Below, piece after piece: positions 35,162 to 45,628 of a DNA stretch of 64,000 nucleotides. The position numbers and the translations under genes are program-made. The stretch is taken from positions 1 to 64,000 of the forward strand of contig NZ_JAEDAJ010000003.1 of NCBI RefSeq assembly GCF_016623465.1. The letters are read 5' to 3'. Each line of letters begins with the position of its first letter. Position 1 is the stretch's first letter. This DNA comes from Brachybacterium halotolerans (GTDB taxonomy: Bacteria > Actinomycetota > Actinomycetes > Actinomycetales > Dermabacteraceae). The notes under the pieces were generated by a model. The model did no database searches. It saw only the letters and a program-made list of their open reading frames with translations, and was not told the DNA's origin.

Positions 35162-36175
35162 TCATCGCTGCGAGGCGAAGGTCTCCCGCAGTCGCGCGGT
35201 CTGCTCGGCGACATCGAAGTCCGCGGCGGGCCACTGCGGGTCGATCTCCCCCAGGGCCTGCAGCAGCAGCTGCTGCACGGCGATCCGGGCGTACCACTTG
35301 CGGTCGGCGGGGACCACGACCCACGGCGCGTGCGGGGTCGAGGTCGCGCTGAGCGCCTTCGAGTAGGCGTCCATGTAGGCGCTCCAGTACCCGCGCTCGT
35401 CGATGTCCCCCGGGTTGAACTTCCAGTGCTTGTCCGGTCGTTCGAGGCGCTCGATCAGCCGCTCCCCCTGCTCGGCGTACGAGAGGTGGAGCATGACCTT
35501 CACGATCGTGACCCCCGAGTCGGTGATCTCCTTCTCGAAGGCGTTGATCGCGGCGCAGCGCCGCTCGATCTCCTCGGCGTCGGCCCATCCGTGGACCCGA
35601 TGGATGAGCACGTCCTCGTAGTGCGAGCGGTCGAAGACGCCGATCTGCCCGGCCGCGGGCACGTGCGGGCGGATCCTCCACAGGAAGTCGTGCTGCCTCT
35701 CCTCCTCGGTGGGCGCCTTGAACGCGGTGATCGAGATCCCCTGCGGATCCACGGCGCCGACGACGTGCCGCATGATCCCGCCCTTGCCGGAGGTGTCCAT
35801 ACCCTGGACGACCAGCAGCACGCTGCGCCCGCCTGACGTCGCCCCGTGGTGCGCGGCGAAGAGCCGCTCCTGCAGATCAGCAAGGGAGTCGTCGCAGGCC
35901 AGAAGGCGCTTCTCGCCCTTCTTCTTGCCGCCGTCGAAGCCGGGGGTCGCGTGGGGGTCGAACTCATGGACGTCGCCCGTCCAGCCCGGCGGGACCGGGA
36001 AGCCGCTCGGGACGTCGTCCGGCAGGGAGCCGGGTGCGAGGACGACGGGTCGGAGATCGCGTGACGACTTCGTCGCCACCTTCGCCGATCTTGCCGGCTT
36101 CGCCGACTTCGCGCCCCCGCCCTGCTTCGTGCTCTTCGTCGGACGAGGGCTCTGCTGCTTCTTCGCCTGTGCCAT
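35162..36175 (-). CDS. ppk2: Polyphosphate kinase 2 (PPK2 family)
   Basis: Transfers phosphate between polyphosphate and nucleotides. The 337-aa product has a Lys/Ala-rich first 45 residues and then the PPK2 core: LLVVQGMDTSGKGGIMRHVV (Walker A), FDRSHYEDVLIHRVHGW (Walker B/lid) and HLSYAEQGERLIERLERPDK. The subclass (ADP or AMP specific) is not settled. ATG 36175 sits 6 nt after a TACGCT box and lacks an SD, so it is probably leaderless. Confidence 0.92.
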   Translation of the reverse strand: MAQAKKQQSPRPTKSTKQGGGAKSAKPARSAKVATKSSRDLRPVVLAPGSLPDDVPSGFPVPPGWTGDVHEFDPHATPGFDGGKKKGEKRLLACDDSLADLQERLFAAHHGATSGGRSVLLVVQGMDTSGKGGIMRHVVGAVDPQGISITAFKAPTEEERQHDFLWRIRPHVPAAGQIGVFDRSHYEDVLIHRVHGWADAEEIERRCAAINAFEKEITDSGVTIVKVMLHLSYAEQGERLIERLERPDKHWKFNPGDIDERGYWSAYMDAYSKALSATSTPHAPWVVVPADRKWYARIAVQQLLLQALGEIDPQWPAADFDVAEQTARLRETFASQR

Positions 36176-36181
36176 GCACGG

Positions 36182-36187
36182 AGCGTA
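36182..36187 (-). promoter_or_regulatory. ppk2 leaderless -10 box
   Basis: TACGCT on the minus strand, 6 nt from the ppk2 ATG. A divergent TAGCGT at 36251-36256 probably serves the phosphoketolase gene. Confidence 0.5.
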
Positions 36188-36305
36188 GCCGGATCCGCGC
36201 GCCGCGGCGCGGACCGGGCCCGAGGGGTTCCGCGGGAGCGCACGCAGCCCTAGCGTGGGGCACACGACGCATCCGCCCGGTCCCCCGAGGAACGAGGAGA
36301 GTCCC

Positions 36306-38795
36306 ATGGACGAGGCACCGACCCAGCCGGTCCGGCCCGCAGCCGAAGGCACCGACCCCGACCAGGAGAAGCTACTCCGCCTGCACGGCTGGTGGCGGGC
36401 CGCGAACTACCTCTCCGTCGGCCAGATCTATCTGATGGACAATCCGCTGCTGCGCACGCCGCTCGCGCGCGAGCACGTGAAGCCCCGCCTGCTCGGCCAC
36501 TGGGGCACGACCCCCGGGCTCACGTTCCTGTACGCGCACATGAACCGGGCGATCCGCCAGCGCGATCTCGACGCGATGTACGTGACCGGCCCCGGCCACG
36601 GCGGGCCCGGCGTGGTCGCCGCGGGGTACCTCGAGCACACGTACACCGAGACCTACCCTTCGGTCACCGAGGACGAGGCCGGCATGCGCCGCCTGTTCAC
36701 CCAGTTCTCGTTCCCCGGCGGGATCCCGTCCCATGCGGCGCCGGAGACCCCGGGCTCGATCCACGAAGGAGGCGAGCTCGGCTACTCGCTCTCCCACGCC
36801 TACGGGGCCGTCCTCGACAACCCGGGGCTCCTCGCGTTCACCGTGGTCGGCGACGGCGAGGCCGAGACCGGCCCTCTGGCCACGTCCTGGCACAGCAACA
36901 AGTTCATCAATCCCCTGACCGACGGCGTGGTGCTCCCCGTGCTCCACCTCAACGGGTACAAGATCGCGAACCCCACGGTGCTGGCGCGCATCGGCGAGGA
37001 CGAGCTCGCCGACCTCATGCGCGGGTACGGCCACGAGCCGCTGTTCTTCACCGGCGGCTTCGACGACGAGGACCCGCTCGCGGCGCACGCGCGCTTCGCC
37101 GAGGTGCTCGATACGGCCCTGGACCGCATCGCGGAGATCAAGGCGAAGGCGGCCGAGGACGACGTCGCCGGACGGGAGCCGGAGAGGCCCACCTGGCCGA
37201 TGATCGTCTTCCGCACGCCGAAGGGATGGACCGGGCCCGCGGAGATCGACGGCAAGAAGTCCGAGGGATCATGGCGGGCCCACCAGGTGCCGCTGTCCAA
37301 CGCCCGCGACACCGACGAGCATCTCGCGGTCCTGGACTCGTGGCTGCGCTCCTACCGACCCGAGGAGCTGTTCGACGAGGAGGGGCGGCTGCGCGAGGAG
37401 TACGCGGAGACCGCGCCCGCCGGGACCCGACGGATGTCGGCGAACCCCGTGACCAACGGCGGCTCCGTGCTGCGGGCACTGCGCCTGCCCGACTTCCGCA
37501 GGCATGCGGTCGACGTCCCGCGCCCCGGGGCGGCCGCCTCGGAGGCCACGCGCGTGCTGGGCGACTGGCTGAGAGACGTCATCGAGGCGAACCCCGACAA
37601 CTTCCGCATCTTCGGGCCCGACGAGACCGCGTCCAACCGCCTGCAGTCCGTCTACGAGGCCACGGACAAGCAGTGGAACGCGCAGTTCGTGCCGGACGAC
37701 GACGAGGAGCACCTGGCTCCGCGCGGCCGCGTCATGGAGGTGCTCAGCGAGCACCAGTGCCAGGGCTGGCTCGAGGGCTACCTCCTCACCGGCAGGCACG
37801 GGCTGTTCAACTCCTACGAGGCCTTCATCCACATCGTCGACTCGATGGTGAACCAGCACGCGAAGTGGTTGAAGGTGACGAACGAGCTCGAGTGGCGCCG
37901 GCCGCTGGCATCGCTCAACTACCTGCTGAGCTCGCACGTGTGGCGTCAGGACCACAACGGCTTCTCCCATCAGGATCCGGGCTTCATCGATCACATGGTC
38001 AACAAGAAGGCGGAGATCGTGCGGGTCTACCTGCCGCCGGACGCCAACACGCTGCTGTCCACCTACGACCACTGCCTCCGCTCGCGCCAGTACGTGAACG
38101 TGGTCGTCGCGGGCAAGCAGCCGGGACCGCAGTGGCTGAGCATGGACGAGGCGATCGTCCACTGCACGCGCGGCCTGGGCATCTGGGAGTGGGCAGGGAC
38201 CGAGGTCGAGGGCAAGGAGCCCGACGTCGTCCTCGCCTGCGCCGGGGACATCCCGACGATCGAGGTGCTCGCGGCGGCGAAGATCCTGCGCGAGCAGATC
38301 CCCGACCTGCGCGTGCGGGTGGTCAACGTGGTGGACCTGATGCGCCTGCAGCACGAGTCGGAGCACCCGCACGGTCTCTCGGAGAAGGAGTTCGACGGGA
38401 TCTTCGGCGAGTCCTCCCCCGTCGTCTTCGCCTACCACGGCTACCCGTGGCTCATCCACCGTCTGGCCTACCGCCACGATCGCGCCTCACGGATCCACGC
38501 GCGCGGCTACAAGGAGGAGGGCACGACCACGACGCCCTTCGACATGCTCATGCGCAACGACATGGACCGCTACCACCTGGTGATCGACACGATCGACCGG
38601 GTCGACGGCCTGGGGACCCGCTTCGCCGGTCTGCGCCAGCGGATGGTCGACTCCCGCATCCGCGCTCGCGAGTACGCGTACACCCATGGCACGGACCATC
38701 CCGACGTCGCCGCGTGGCAGTGGGACGACAACGCCGACGAGTCCGAGGCGTCGAAGGGCACGATCACCGCCGACACCGGCGGCGACAACGGCTGA
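36306..38795 (+). CDS. xfp: Xylulose-5-phosphate/fructose-6-phosphate phosphoketolase
   Basis: TPP enzyme that cleaves sugar phosphates with phosphate to acetyl phosphate. The 829-aa protein begins with the family segment [18 protein letters not shown] and has [33 protein letters not shown] motif [11 protein letters not shown], and [20 protein letters not shown]. Full length. ATG 36306 follows GAGGAGA. No acetate kinase gene is adjacent. It diverges from ppk2, so two phosphoryl-transfer enzymes share one control region. Confidence 0.96.
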   Translation: MDEAPTQPVRPAAEGTDPDQEKLLRLHGWWRAANYLSVGQIYLMDNPLLRTPLAREHVKPRLLGHWGTTPGLTFLYAHMNRAIRQRDLDAMYVTGPGHGGPGVVAAGYLEHTYTETYPSVTEDEAGMRRLFTQFSFPGGIPSHAAPETPGSIHEGGELGYSLSHAYGAVLDNPGLLAFTVVGDGEAETGPLATSWHSNKFINPLTDGVVLPVLHLNGYKIANPTVLARIGEDELADLMRGYGHEPLFFTGGFDDEDPLAAHARFAEVLDTALDRIAEIKAKAAEDDVAGREPERPTWPMIVFRTPKGWTGPAEIDGKKSEGSWRAHQVPLSNARDTDEHLAVLDSWLRSYRPEELFDEEGRLREEYAETAPAGTRRMSANPVTNGGSVLRALRLPDFRRHAVDVPRPGAAASEATRVLGDWLRDVIEANPDNFRIFGPDETASNRLQSVYEATDKQWNAQFVPDDDEEHLAPRGRVMEVLSEHQCQGWLEGYLLTGRHGLFNSYEAFIHIVDSMVNQHAKWLKVTNELEWRRPLASLNYLLSSHVWRQDHNGFSHQDPGFIDHMVNKKAEIVRVYLPPDANTLLSTYDHCLRSRQYVNVVVAGKQPGPQWLSMDEAIVHCTRGLGIWEWAGTEVEGKEPDVVLACAGDIPTIEVLAAAKILREQIPDLRVRVVNVVDLMRLQHESEHPHGLSEKEFDGIFGESSPVVFAYHGYPWLIHRLAYRHDRASRIHARGYKEEGTTTTPFDMLMRNDMDRYHLVIDTIDRVDGLGTRFAGLRQRMVDSRIRAREYAYTHGTDHPDVAAWQWDDNADESEASKGTITADTGGDNG

Positions 38796-38992
38796 GATCT
38801 CCGGTCGCGCATGCGCCGGCTCCGCGCCGCACGAGCCCGAGTGACCCGCCGACGAATTCTCGGTGACGGATATGGCGCAGATCACAACGGTCGGTACGGT
38901 CGAAGAACGCTCCCCGAGCGCGACGCCGTCGACCGGTCCGGTGCGACGTCGATCGACATCCGCACGAGCGGACCGCACAGAAGGAGAACAGC

Positions 38993-40063
38993 ATGACGTT
39001 CCAGGGCAGCATCACGGATCTCCAGACCGCCGAGGTCCTCGATTCCACGGGCGAGAAGGTGGGCAAGGTCGGGCAGGTGTACCTGACCAAGGACTCGCAG
39101 GATCCCTCGTGGGTCACCGTCAACATCGGCCTCTTCGGCTCGCGCGAGACCTTCATCCCGCTGGCCGAGGCGAAGTACGCCGAGGGCGCCATCACCGTCC
39201 CCTACGAGAAGTCGTTCATCAAGGACGCCCCGAACATCGACGAGGACGGAGAGATCTCCCGCCAGGAGGAGTCCGAGCTCTACCGCTACTACGGGGTGAG
39301 CGATCCCGACGCCGCTTCCGGCGACGGCCAGGACCGCGAGGCCGACGCGCAGGGCCGCGGCACCGCGCAGGATCGCACCGGCACGGCGCAGCAGGATCCG
39401 GCCGTGCAGGGGCAGCAGGCCCCCGTCGCCGATGGCCAGGCCGGAGCCGGGGCGGGTGCCGGGGTCAGCGCCGCGGGTGCCGGCGTCGGAGCCGCGGGTC
39501 TGGCCGGGCGCGGGACCGGGGCCGACGCGCAGACCGGGGACGGAGCGCTCGAGGACGAGCAGCGGCGCGCCGCTCAGGACGGCGTGATGGCGAGCGGGGA
39601 GGCCGGGACGGCCGCGGGAGCCGACGCGCCCGGCGCGCCCGGAGCGGCCGACGACCAGGCGGACGTGGACGGCAAGCAGTCCGTGACGCTCCACGAGGAG
39701 CGTCTGAACGTCGGCACCGAGAAGGTCGAGACCGGCCGCGTGCGCCTGCGCAAGTACACGGTCTCCGAGACCCAGCAGGTCGAGGTCCCCGTGGAGCGCG
39801 AGGAGGTCGTCGTCGAGCGGGTGCCCGCCGGCGAGGAGACCGGGGGCGAGATCGCCGACGGCGAGACCGAGGCCGAGGTGCCCCTCACCGAGGAGCGCCC
39901 CGTGGTGAACAAGGAGACCGTGGCGACCGAGCAGGTCAACATCGGCACCCGCACCGTCCAGGACACCGAGACCGTCAGCGGCGAGGTGGGCCGCGAGGAG
40001 GTCGACATCACCGACGCCGACGGGCGTCCCGTCGAGGGCGACGGAGAGGGCGAGCGCGCCTGA
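38993..40063 (+). CDS. PRC-barrel and DUF2382 domain protein
   Basis: A 356-aa protein with an N-terminal PRC-barrel (about 8-85, EVLDSTGEKVGKVGQVYLTK), a 120-aa Gly/Ala/Asp/Gln-rich linker, and a C-terminal DUF2382 domain (about 228-345, LHEERLNVGTEKVETGRVRL and TEERPVVNKETVATEQVNIG). This combination is common in actinobacteria and is linked to stress-type proteins; the molecular role is unknown. Very acidic. ATG 38993 follows AAGGAG. The 197 bp upstream have no clear sigma-A promoter. Confidence 0.88.
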   Translation: MTFQGSITDLQTAEVLDSTGEKVGKVGQVYLTKDSQDPSWVTVNIGLFGSRETFIPLAEAKYAEGAITVPYEKSFIKDAPNIDEDGEISRQEESELYRYYGVSDPDAASGDGQDREADAQGRGTAQDRTGTAQQDPAVQGQQAPVADGQAGAGAGAGVSAAGAGVGAAGLAGRGTGADAQTGDGALEDEQRRAAQDGVMASGEAGTAAGADAPGAPGAADDQADVDGKQSVTLHEERLNVGTEKVETGRVRLRKYTVSETQQVEVPVEREEVVVERVPAGEETGGEIADGETEAEVPLTEERPVVNKETVATEQVNIGTRTVQDTETVSGEVGREEVDITDADGRPVEGDGEGERA

Positions 40064-40088
40064 CCCATCCCCATCGGGGACGCCGACG

Positions 40089-40131
40089 AGGGCGGGCATC
40101 CGCGGCCGCGAGGGCCGCGGATGCCCGCCCT
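40089..40131. terminator. 19-bp stem terminator
   Basis: Perfect 19-bp stem (40089-40107 with 40113-40131), loop 5 nt, 26 bp past the PRC/DUF2382 gene. One of the strongest hairpins in the window. Confidence 0.8.
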
Positions 40132-40292
40132 CCGGCGTGCGCGGCCGTCGTCCGCGCAAAGCGCGGCTCAGCGCGGCCCGGGCCCCCGCCACCCCGCCAG
40201 CACCGGCACCGACACCGGGACCGGCACCGGGAACTGGAGCGCGGACGCGGGAACGGGCAGAATCGGCGGCAGCATCCGAGGCAGGAGGAGAC

Positions 40293-40574
40293 ATGTCCAC
40301 GTCGAGCATCCGCAGGATCGTCCGCGTCAGCGGCAGCGTGCAGGGCGTCGGGTTCCGCTGGGCCGCCGCCGACCGCGCCGAGGCGCTCGGCGTGAGCGGC
40401 ACCGTGCGCAACCTGCTGGACGGCACCGTGGAGGCCGATGTCGAGGGCCCCGAGGACGCGGTCCGCCAGATGCTCGCCTGGCTCGAGGAGGGCCCGACGA
40501 GCGCGCGGGTGAGCGGGACCGAGGTGCGCGAGGAGCAGCCGCGCGGGACGTCGGGCTTCCGCATCGCGGGCTGA
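40293..40574 (+). CDS. acyP: Acylphosphatase
   Basis: Small hydrolase of carboxyl-phosphate bonds, 93 aa. The signature VSGSVQGVGFRWAA holds the catalytic Arg, and GTVRNLLDGTVEADVEGP holds the catalytic Asn. ATG 40293 has GGAGGAG directly upstream. It could hydrolyse acetyl phosphate or similar compounds; the family's physiological role is uncertain. Confidence 0.94.
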   Translation: MSTSSIRRIVRVSGSVQGVGFRWAAADRAEALGVSGTVRNLLDGTVEADVEGPEDAVRQMLAWLEEGPTSARVSGTEVREEQPRGTSGFRIAG

Positions 40575-40669
40575 GCGCCGCATCGCGGCGTGAGCGACGC
40601 CGCGCGGCGTGAGCGCCGCCGCGCGGGGCGAGCACGGCCGCACTGTCCGGGAGCCTCCGCGCGGGCCGA

Positions 40670-41830
40670 TCACACGTGCGTCGGGGTCGTGCGCAGGTAA
40701 CGGGCGACGACCACGAGGGCGACGCCGAGCATCACCACGGAGGCGATCATCAGCGCCTCCTGGCCGGCGAGGTCGAGGATCCGCCCGCCGATGAGCGCGC
40801 CGAGTGCGATCGAGACGTTGAAGACGGCACTGTTCAGCGCCGTGCCCTCCTCCACGACCTCGCGCCCCTCCGAGCTCACGAACGCCTGGACCGTCACCGA
40901 GGCCGCGCCCGCGAACAGACCCCAGAGCGGCATCACCACGAACGCCGAGGCCGGGGACCTCACGGCCAGCAGGAGCACCAGGATCGCGAGGGCGAGCCCC
41001 GCGGCGATCACCAGGACCCCGAGGGGCGCGCTGCGGCGCAGCACCATGCCGACCGCGAAGTTCCCGATCATCCCGGCGACGCCGAACAGCAGCAGCATCC
41101 CGCCGATGCTCGTGAAGGGCACACCGGCTCGGGAGTGCAGGAGCGGGCTCACGTAGCTGTAGGTGATGAACTGCGCCGTGATCATGAGCGCTGTCAGCAC
41201 GAGGGCATGGCGGACCCCGCGGTCGGCTGCGGCGCGCCCCATCATCCGCATCGAGACGGGGGCGCTCGTGCGCACGGGCGCGACCACGACGGCGATCAGG
41301 ATCGCCACGAGCAGTGCCGCGCAGCCGACGACCGCGAACGCGGTGCGCCATCCCAGATGCGTGCCGATCCACGAGGCCACCGGCACGCCAAGCACGAGCG
41401 CCGCACCGGCGCCGCTGAAGGCGACGGTCAGGGCGCGCGGAGCGCGGTGGGGCGGCATCTGGGCGACGGCGACGATCGCGAGGACCGCCCAGTACAGCCC
41501 GATCGAGACGCCCGCGAAGAGCCGTGCGAGCAGGAGCACCGCGAACGTGGGGGCGATGACGCTCAGCACGCAGGAGACGACCACGCTGGCCAGCGCGAGC
41601 ACGAGGACGAGCCGACGGTCGAGGGATCCCGCGATCACGGGCGTGAAGATCGCGACGACGCCCGCGAGGACGCCGGGCACCGTCACCGCGAGACCGGCGA
41701 CGCCCTCGCTCACCCCGAGGTCGGGCGCCATCACGCTGAGCACGCCGATCGGGAGCTCCTCGATCGTGATGAGGATGAAGATGCCCACTGCGAGAGCGAT
41801 CGTCGCGGCCCACTGGCGTGCCGACGTCAT
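40670..41830 (-). CDS. MFS transporter (DHA1-like efflux)
   Basis: A 386-aa protein with 12 predicted helices. The first half has the MFS loop pattern GSLDRRLVLVLALASVV and FAGVSIGLYWAVLAIVAVAQ; the second repeats it with GMVLRRSAPLGVLVIAAGLA. Helix 1 contains the EELPIG motif typical of sugar/nucleoside-type DHA1 efflux pumps. Substrate unknown. ATG 41830 has GAAGGAGGGG upstream. Confidence 0.88.
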   Translation of the reverse strand: MTSARQWAATIALAVGIFILITIEELPIGVLSVMAPDLGVSEGVAGLAVTVPGVLAGVVAIFTPVIAGSLDRRLVLVLALASVVVSCVLSVIAPTFAVLLLARLFAGVSIGLYWAVLAIVAVAQMPPHRAPRALTVAFSGAGAALVLGVPVASWIGTHLGWRTAFAVVGCAALLVAILIAVVVAPVRTSAPVSMRMMGRAAADRGVRHALVLTALMITAQFITYSYVSPLLHSRAGVPFTSIGGMLLLFGVAGMIGNFAVGMVLRRSAPLGVLVIAAGLALAILVLLLAVRSPASAFVVMPLWGLFAGAASVTVQAFVSSEGREVVEEGTALNSAVFNVSIALGALIGGRILDLAGQEALMIASVVMLGVALVVVARYLRTTPTHV

Positions 41831-42015
41831 CGGCCCCTCCTTCTCACGTCGCTGATCACGTCACTGACCTGTGCCTCGGACGTCTCGGCACAGACCTCAC
41901 CAGCCTACGGCCGTCGCGGCGAGGAGCGGCGGGCGGCCTTCGTCCGGCGGCGGGCGCCCTGTGGTGCCTGCCGGTAGTGTGAGCGCGCTACTGCCCATGA
42001 GCGAGAGGGACACCC

Positions 42016-42990
42016 ATGGCCGGCGGACTCGCAGCACTCCTGGACGACGTCGCCGCGATGGCGAAGATGGCGGCCGCGAGCGCGGACGACGTCGCAGCGG
42101 CCTCCGCGCGCACGAGCGCCAAGGCCGTCGGGGTCGTCGTGGACGACGCCGCCGTCACCCCGCAGTACGTGCGCGGGCTGGAGCCCACGCGCGAACTGCC
42201 GATCATCTGGCGCATCGCCCGCGGCTCCCTGGTCAACAAGCTGCTGATCATCCTGCCGATCGCCCTGCTGCTCTCCTGGCTCGCACCCTGGGCGCTCACG
42301 CCGATCCTCATGCTCGGCGGTGCCTTCCTGTGCTTCGAGGGCGCCGAGAAGATCTGGGAGCTCGTCCACCCGCACGGGCACGGCGATGAGAACGCGTCCG
42401 CAGGTGACTCCGCCGATGCGCCCTCCGCCGAGCAGGGCGCCGACGCCGAGGACACGGTCGTCAAGGGCGCCGTGCGCACCGATCTGATCCTCTCGGCCGA
42501 GATCATGGTGATCTCGCTGAACACCGTCGCCGACCAGCCGTTCCTGATGCGCACCGCGGTGCTGATCGTCGTCGGCATCGGTCTGACGGCGCTCGTCTAC
42601 GGGGCCGTCGGGATCCTCGTGAAGATGGACGACGTGGGCCTGGCGATGTCCCGACGCGACTCCCCCGCCTCGCAGCGCGTCGGCCGAGGTCTGGTCACGG
42701 CGATGCCGCACGTGATGACGGTGATCAGCTACGTGGGGATGGCCGCGATGCTCTGGGTGGGCGGGCACATCATCCTCGAGGGCACGCACGAGCTCGGCGC
42801 CGCGGTCCCCTACGCCTGGGTGCATCACCTCGAGGAGCACCTCGGGCACATCCCGGGCATCGGCGGCGCGGTCGGCTGGCTCGGCGTGACCCTGTGCTCG
42901 ATGGCCCTCGGCCTCGTCGTCGGCGCCGCGGTGCTGCTCGTCGTCCAGACCCTCGCCCGTCTGCGCGGGTCCCGCCGGACCACGGCCTGA
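42016..42990 (+). CDS. DUF808 (YedI-like) membrane protein
   Basis: A 324-aa membrane protein starting AGGLAALLDDVAAMAKMAAA, then SADDVAAASARTSAKAVGVV and VDDAAVTPQYVRGL, characteristic of DUF808. Helices follow at LLIILPIALLLSWLAPW and onwards, and GGAFLCFEGAEKIWELVHPH is conserved. A Glu/Ala/Asp-rich insert follows. Function unknown. Confidence 0.9.
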   Translation: MAGGLAALLDDVAAMAKMAAASADDVAAASARTSAKAVGVVVDDAAVTPQYVRGLEPTRELPIIWRIARGSLVNKLLIILPIALLLSWLAPWALTPILMLGGAFLCFEGAEKIWELVHPHGHGDENASAGDSADAPSAEQGADAEDTVVKGAVRTDLILSAEIMVISLNTVADQPFLMRTAVLIVVGIGLTALVYGAVGILVKMDDVGLAMSRRDSPASQRVGRGLVTAMPHVMTVISYVGMAAMLWVGGHIILEGTHELGAAVPYAWVHHLEEHLGHIPGIGGAVGWLGVTLCSMALGLVVGAAVLLVVQTLARLRGSRRTTA

Positions 42991-43022
42991 GCTCCGGTCG
43001 GCTCAGGCCCGCACGACGACGA

Positions 43023-43059
43023 GAGCGGCCCGTGGACCGCTGGGGTCCACGGGCCGCTC
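43023..43059. terminator. 16-bp stem terminator
   Basis: Perfect stem (43023-43038 with 43044-43059), loop GCTGG, between the convergent DUF808 and NAD(P)-binding genes; probably bidirectional. Confidence 0.8.
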
Positions 43060-43090
43060 GGGTCCCGACGGGTTCTGGTCGTGGTGGGGG

Positions 43091-43735
43091 TCAGACCCCC
43101 GCGACGGCCTCGGCGATCGGGGTCTGCCCGTCGTTGAACGTCACGAACCGGCCGAAGGTCTCGGGGCGGTCGATGACCTCGGCGATCACCTGCGCCACGT
43201 TCGCGCGGCTGACCGTGCCGCTCTCGGTGGCCTCGACGTCGATCCGGCCGCTGGGCTCCTCGAGGGTGAGGCCGCTGGGGCCGAGGATCGTCCAGTCCAG
43301 GTCGGTGCCGCGCAAATGCTCGTCGGCCGCGGCCTTGGACTCCGCGTAGGCGAAGAAGCCGTTGTCGGGATCGACCCCGTGGTCCGGCCCGGCGCCGAAG
43401 TAGCTGACCATGACGTAGCGGCGGGCGCCCGCGCGTGCGGCGGCGTCCATCGAGGCGATCGCACCGTCGCGGTCCACCGCGTACGTGCGCTCAGGATCCC
43501 CGCCGCCGGCGCCGGCCGCCCAGACGACGGCGTCGGAATCCGCGATGAGATCCTTCCAGCCCTCCTCGTCCAGGCGCTCGATGTCGATGACGACGGCTCC
43601 CGCTCCTGTCGCCTCGATGTCGGCCACCTGGTCGGGATTGCGGATGACCGCGCGCACCTCGTGCCCCGCCTCGACGAGCAGCGGCTCGGCGAGCAGCGCG
43701 ACCTTGCCATGTCCTCCGATGAGTGTGATCTTCAT
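43091..43735 (-). CDS. NAD(P)-binding Rossmann-fold protein (atypical SDR)
   Basis: A 214-aa protein starting MKITLIGGHGKVALLAEPLL, a glycine-rich dinucleotide motif, followed by VWAAGAGGGDPERTYAVDRD, VMVSYFGAG and YAESKAAADEHLRGTDLDWT. This resembles the NAD(P)H-binding SDR_a5/NmrA-like group. The substrate is not evident. ATG 43735 is chosen at the start of the first beta strand. Confidence 0.88.
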   Translation of the reverse strand: MKITLIGGHGKVALLAEPLLVEAGHEVRAVIRNPDQVADIEATGAGAVVIDIERLDEEGWKDLIADSDAVVWAAGAGGGDPERTYAVDRDGAIASMDAAARAGARRYVMVSYFGAGPDHGVDPDNGFFAYAESKAAADEHLRGTDLDWTILGPSGLTLEEPSGRIDVEATESGTVSRANVAQVIAEVIDRPETFGRFVTFNDGQTPIAEAVAGV

Positions 43736-43943
43736 GCGCCCCACACTGGCACCTGGCGGGCGCCGGGGGAAGCCCCGTGCGCTCGTGGCGGAACGCGTGG
43801 CCGACGGCGTGCCGCGTGTGACGCTTGCCCCGGAGACGCGGACATGGAAGCGTGGGGCGCGCTCGAGACCCGTCCCCTGCGCGCGACCGGCCCGCCGGTC
43901 CGCGCACGGGCTCGCGCTCCCCTCTCCCGCCCCAGGAGGCCCC

Positions 43944-45569
43944 GTGGAACCCCTCGCCCGCCGCTCTCTGCTCCGCGCATCCACCGGCGCCGCCGCCGGT
44001 GGTGCAGCATTCGCCCTCGGCGCGGGATCCGCGCAGGCCGGGGGCTCCGCAGCCCCCGTCGGACTCGGCGCGGGCCACCACGGCACAGGGCACGGCAGCG
44101 GCCTGGGTCACGGACACGGCCAGGGGCGGAGCACCGCCCCGGTGCGCGAGTTCCGCGCCCTGTGGATCGCGTCGGTCGACAACATCGACTGGCCCTCGAA
44201 GGCGGGGCTGAGCACGCACGAGCAGAAGCGCGAGTACCTCGACTGGCTCGACCTGGCGCAGGAGCTCGGCATGAACGCCGTCATCTCCCAGGTGCGCCCC
44301 ACCGCCGACGCCTTCTGGCCCTCCCCCTTCGAGCCCTGGTCGCAGTGGCTCACGGGCACTCAGGGCGAGGACCCCGGCTACGACCCGCTCGCCTTCCAGA
44401 TCGACGCCGCCCATGCCCGGGGCCTCGAGTACCACGCCTGGTTCAACCCCTACCGGGTCTCCATGACCAGCGACGACCCCGCCGACCTCGTCGAGGACCA
44501 TCCGGCGCGCGTCCACCAGGACTGGTCCTTCGCCTACGGCGGCAAGCTCTACTACGACCCGGGCGTCCCCGCGGTCCGTGCCTTCGTGCAGGACGCGATG
44601 ATGGACGCCGTCTCCCGCTACGACGTCGACGGCGTGCACTTCGACGACTACTTCTACCCGTATCCGGTCGAGGGCGAGGAGCTCCCGGACGCCGGGACCT
44701 TCGAGCGCCATGGCGACGGGGCCTCCTCGATCGAGGACTGGCGACGGGAGAACGTCGACCTGCTGGTGAGCGAGATGCACGAGAGGATCCGCGCGGAGAA
44801 GCCGCACGTGCGCTTCGGCATCAGCCCGTTCGGCATCTGGCGGAACTCCACGAGCGATCCCGCGGGGTCGGACACCGCGGGTTCGGAGTCGTACGAGATC
44901 ATCTCCGCCGACTCCCGGCGCTGGGTCCAGCAGGGCTGGGTCGATTACATCAACCCGCAGATCTACTGGCAGATCGGCCACGAGCTCGCCGACTACGACA
45001 CCCTGGTGCGCTGGTGGGCGGACCTCGCGGAGGACTCCGACGTGGCGCTGTTCGTGGGCGAAGCGGCCTACAAGGCGGTCGACGGCACCTTCGAGGACCC
45101 CGGCGAGCTCTCCGAGCACGTGGAGCTGGGCCGTGACCTGGGGTCCGTCCAGGGCTATGTGTACTTCAGCGCGACGAGCATGCGCGATGACGAGACCGGA
45201 GCGGTGAAGCAGCTCGTGCGCGAGCGCTTCGCGCACCCGGCCATCGTCCCCGTCATCGAGAGCGTCGAGGGGACGGCGCCCGCCGCGCCCTACCTGCAGT
45301 CCGTGCGCGCCTCGCGCAAGGGCGTCACGCTGCGCTTCAGCGGGGAGGCGACCAGCTTCGCGATCTGGCGCCTGCGCTCACCGCACGTGACGAGCCGGGA
45401 CCTCGAGGACGCGCGCAGCCTCGTCGCCGTGGTGCGGGCCGGCGAGGACGAGAGCGCACAGCAGTTCACGCACGCGGGCGCGGATGCACGCGGCTGGTAC
45501 GCGGTGACGGCGCTCGACCGCACCTGGCGCCAGAGCGGCCCCTCGACGGTGCGGCGCCCGCGGGGCTGA
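43944..45569 (+). CDS. Tat-exported GHL10/DUF187-type glycoside hydrolase-like protein
   Basis: A 541-aa secreted protein. A twin-arginine signal (ARRSLLRAST, hydrophobic run, AQA cleavage site near 32) is followed by a His/Gly-rich stretch (GHHGTGHGSGLGHGHGQG), then a TIM-barrel-like domain: REFRALWIASVDNIDWPSK, MNAVISQVRPTADAFW, HAWFNPYRVSM, VDGVHFDDYFYPYP, FGISPFGIWRNS, YINPQIYWQ. These are hallmarks of family-10-like hydrolases such as YngK, some of which act on peptidoglycan glycans. A Fn3-like C-terminus follows. GTG 43944 follows AGGAGG. Confidence 0.9.
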   Translation: MEPLARRSLLRASTGAAAGGAAFALGAGSAQAGGSAAPVGLGAGHHGTGHGSGLGHGHGQGRSTAPVREFRALWIASVDNIDWPSKAGLSTHEQKREYLDWLDLAQELGMNAVISQVRPTADAFWPSPFEPWSQWLTGTQGEDPGYDPLAFQIDAAHARGLEYHAWFNPYRVSMTSDDPADLVEDHPARVHQDWSFAYGGKLYYDPGVPAVRAFVQDAMMDAVSRYDVDGVHFDDYFYPYPVEGEELPDAGTFERHGDGASSIEDWRRENVDLLVSEMHERIRAEKPHVRFGISPFGIWRNSTSDPAGSDTAGSESYEIISADSRRWVQQGWVDYINPQIYWQIGHELADYDTLVRWWADLAEDSDVALFVGEAAYKAVDGTFEDPGELSEHVELGRDLGSVQGYVYFSATSMRDDETGAVKQLVRERFAHPAIVPVIESVEGTAPAAPYLQSVRASRKGVTLRFSGEATSFAIWRLRSPHVTSRDLEDARSLVAVVRAGEDESAQQFTHAGADARGWYAVTALDRTWRQSGPSTVRRPRG

Positions 45570-45628
45570 CGCCCCGGCGGGACCCGCAGCCCCGCGGGAC
45601 CCGCGACCCGGGACGGGCGCGCGGGTGA

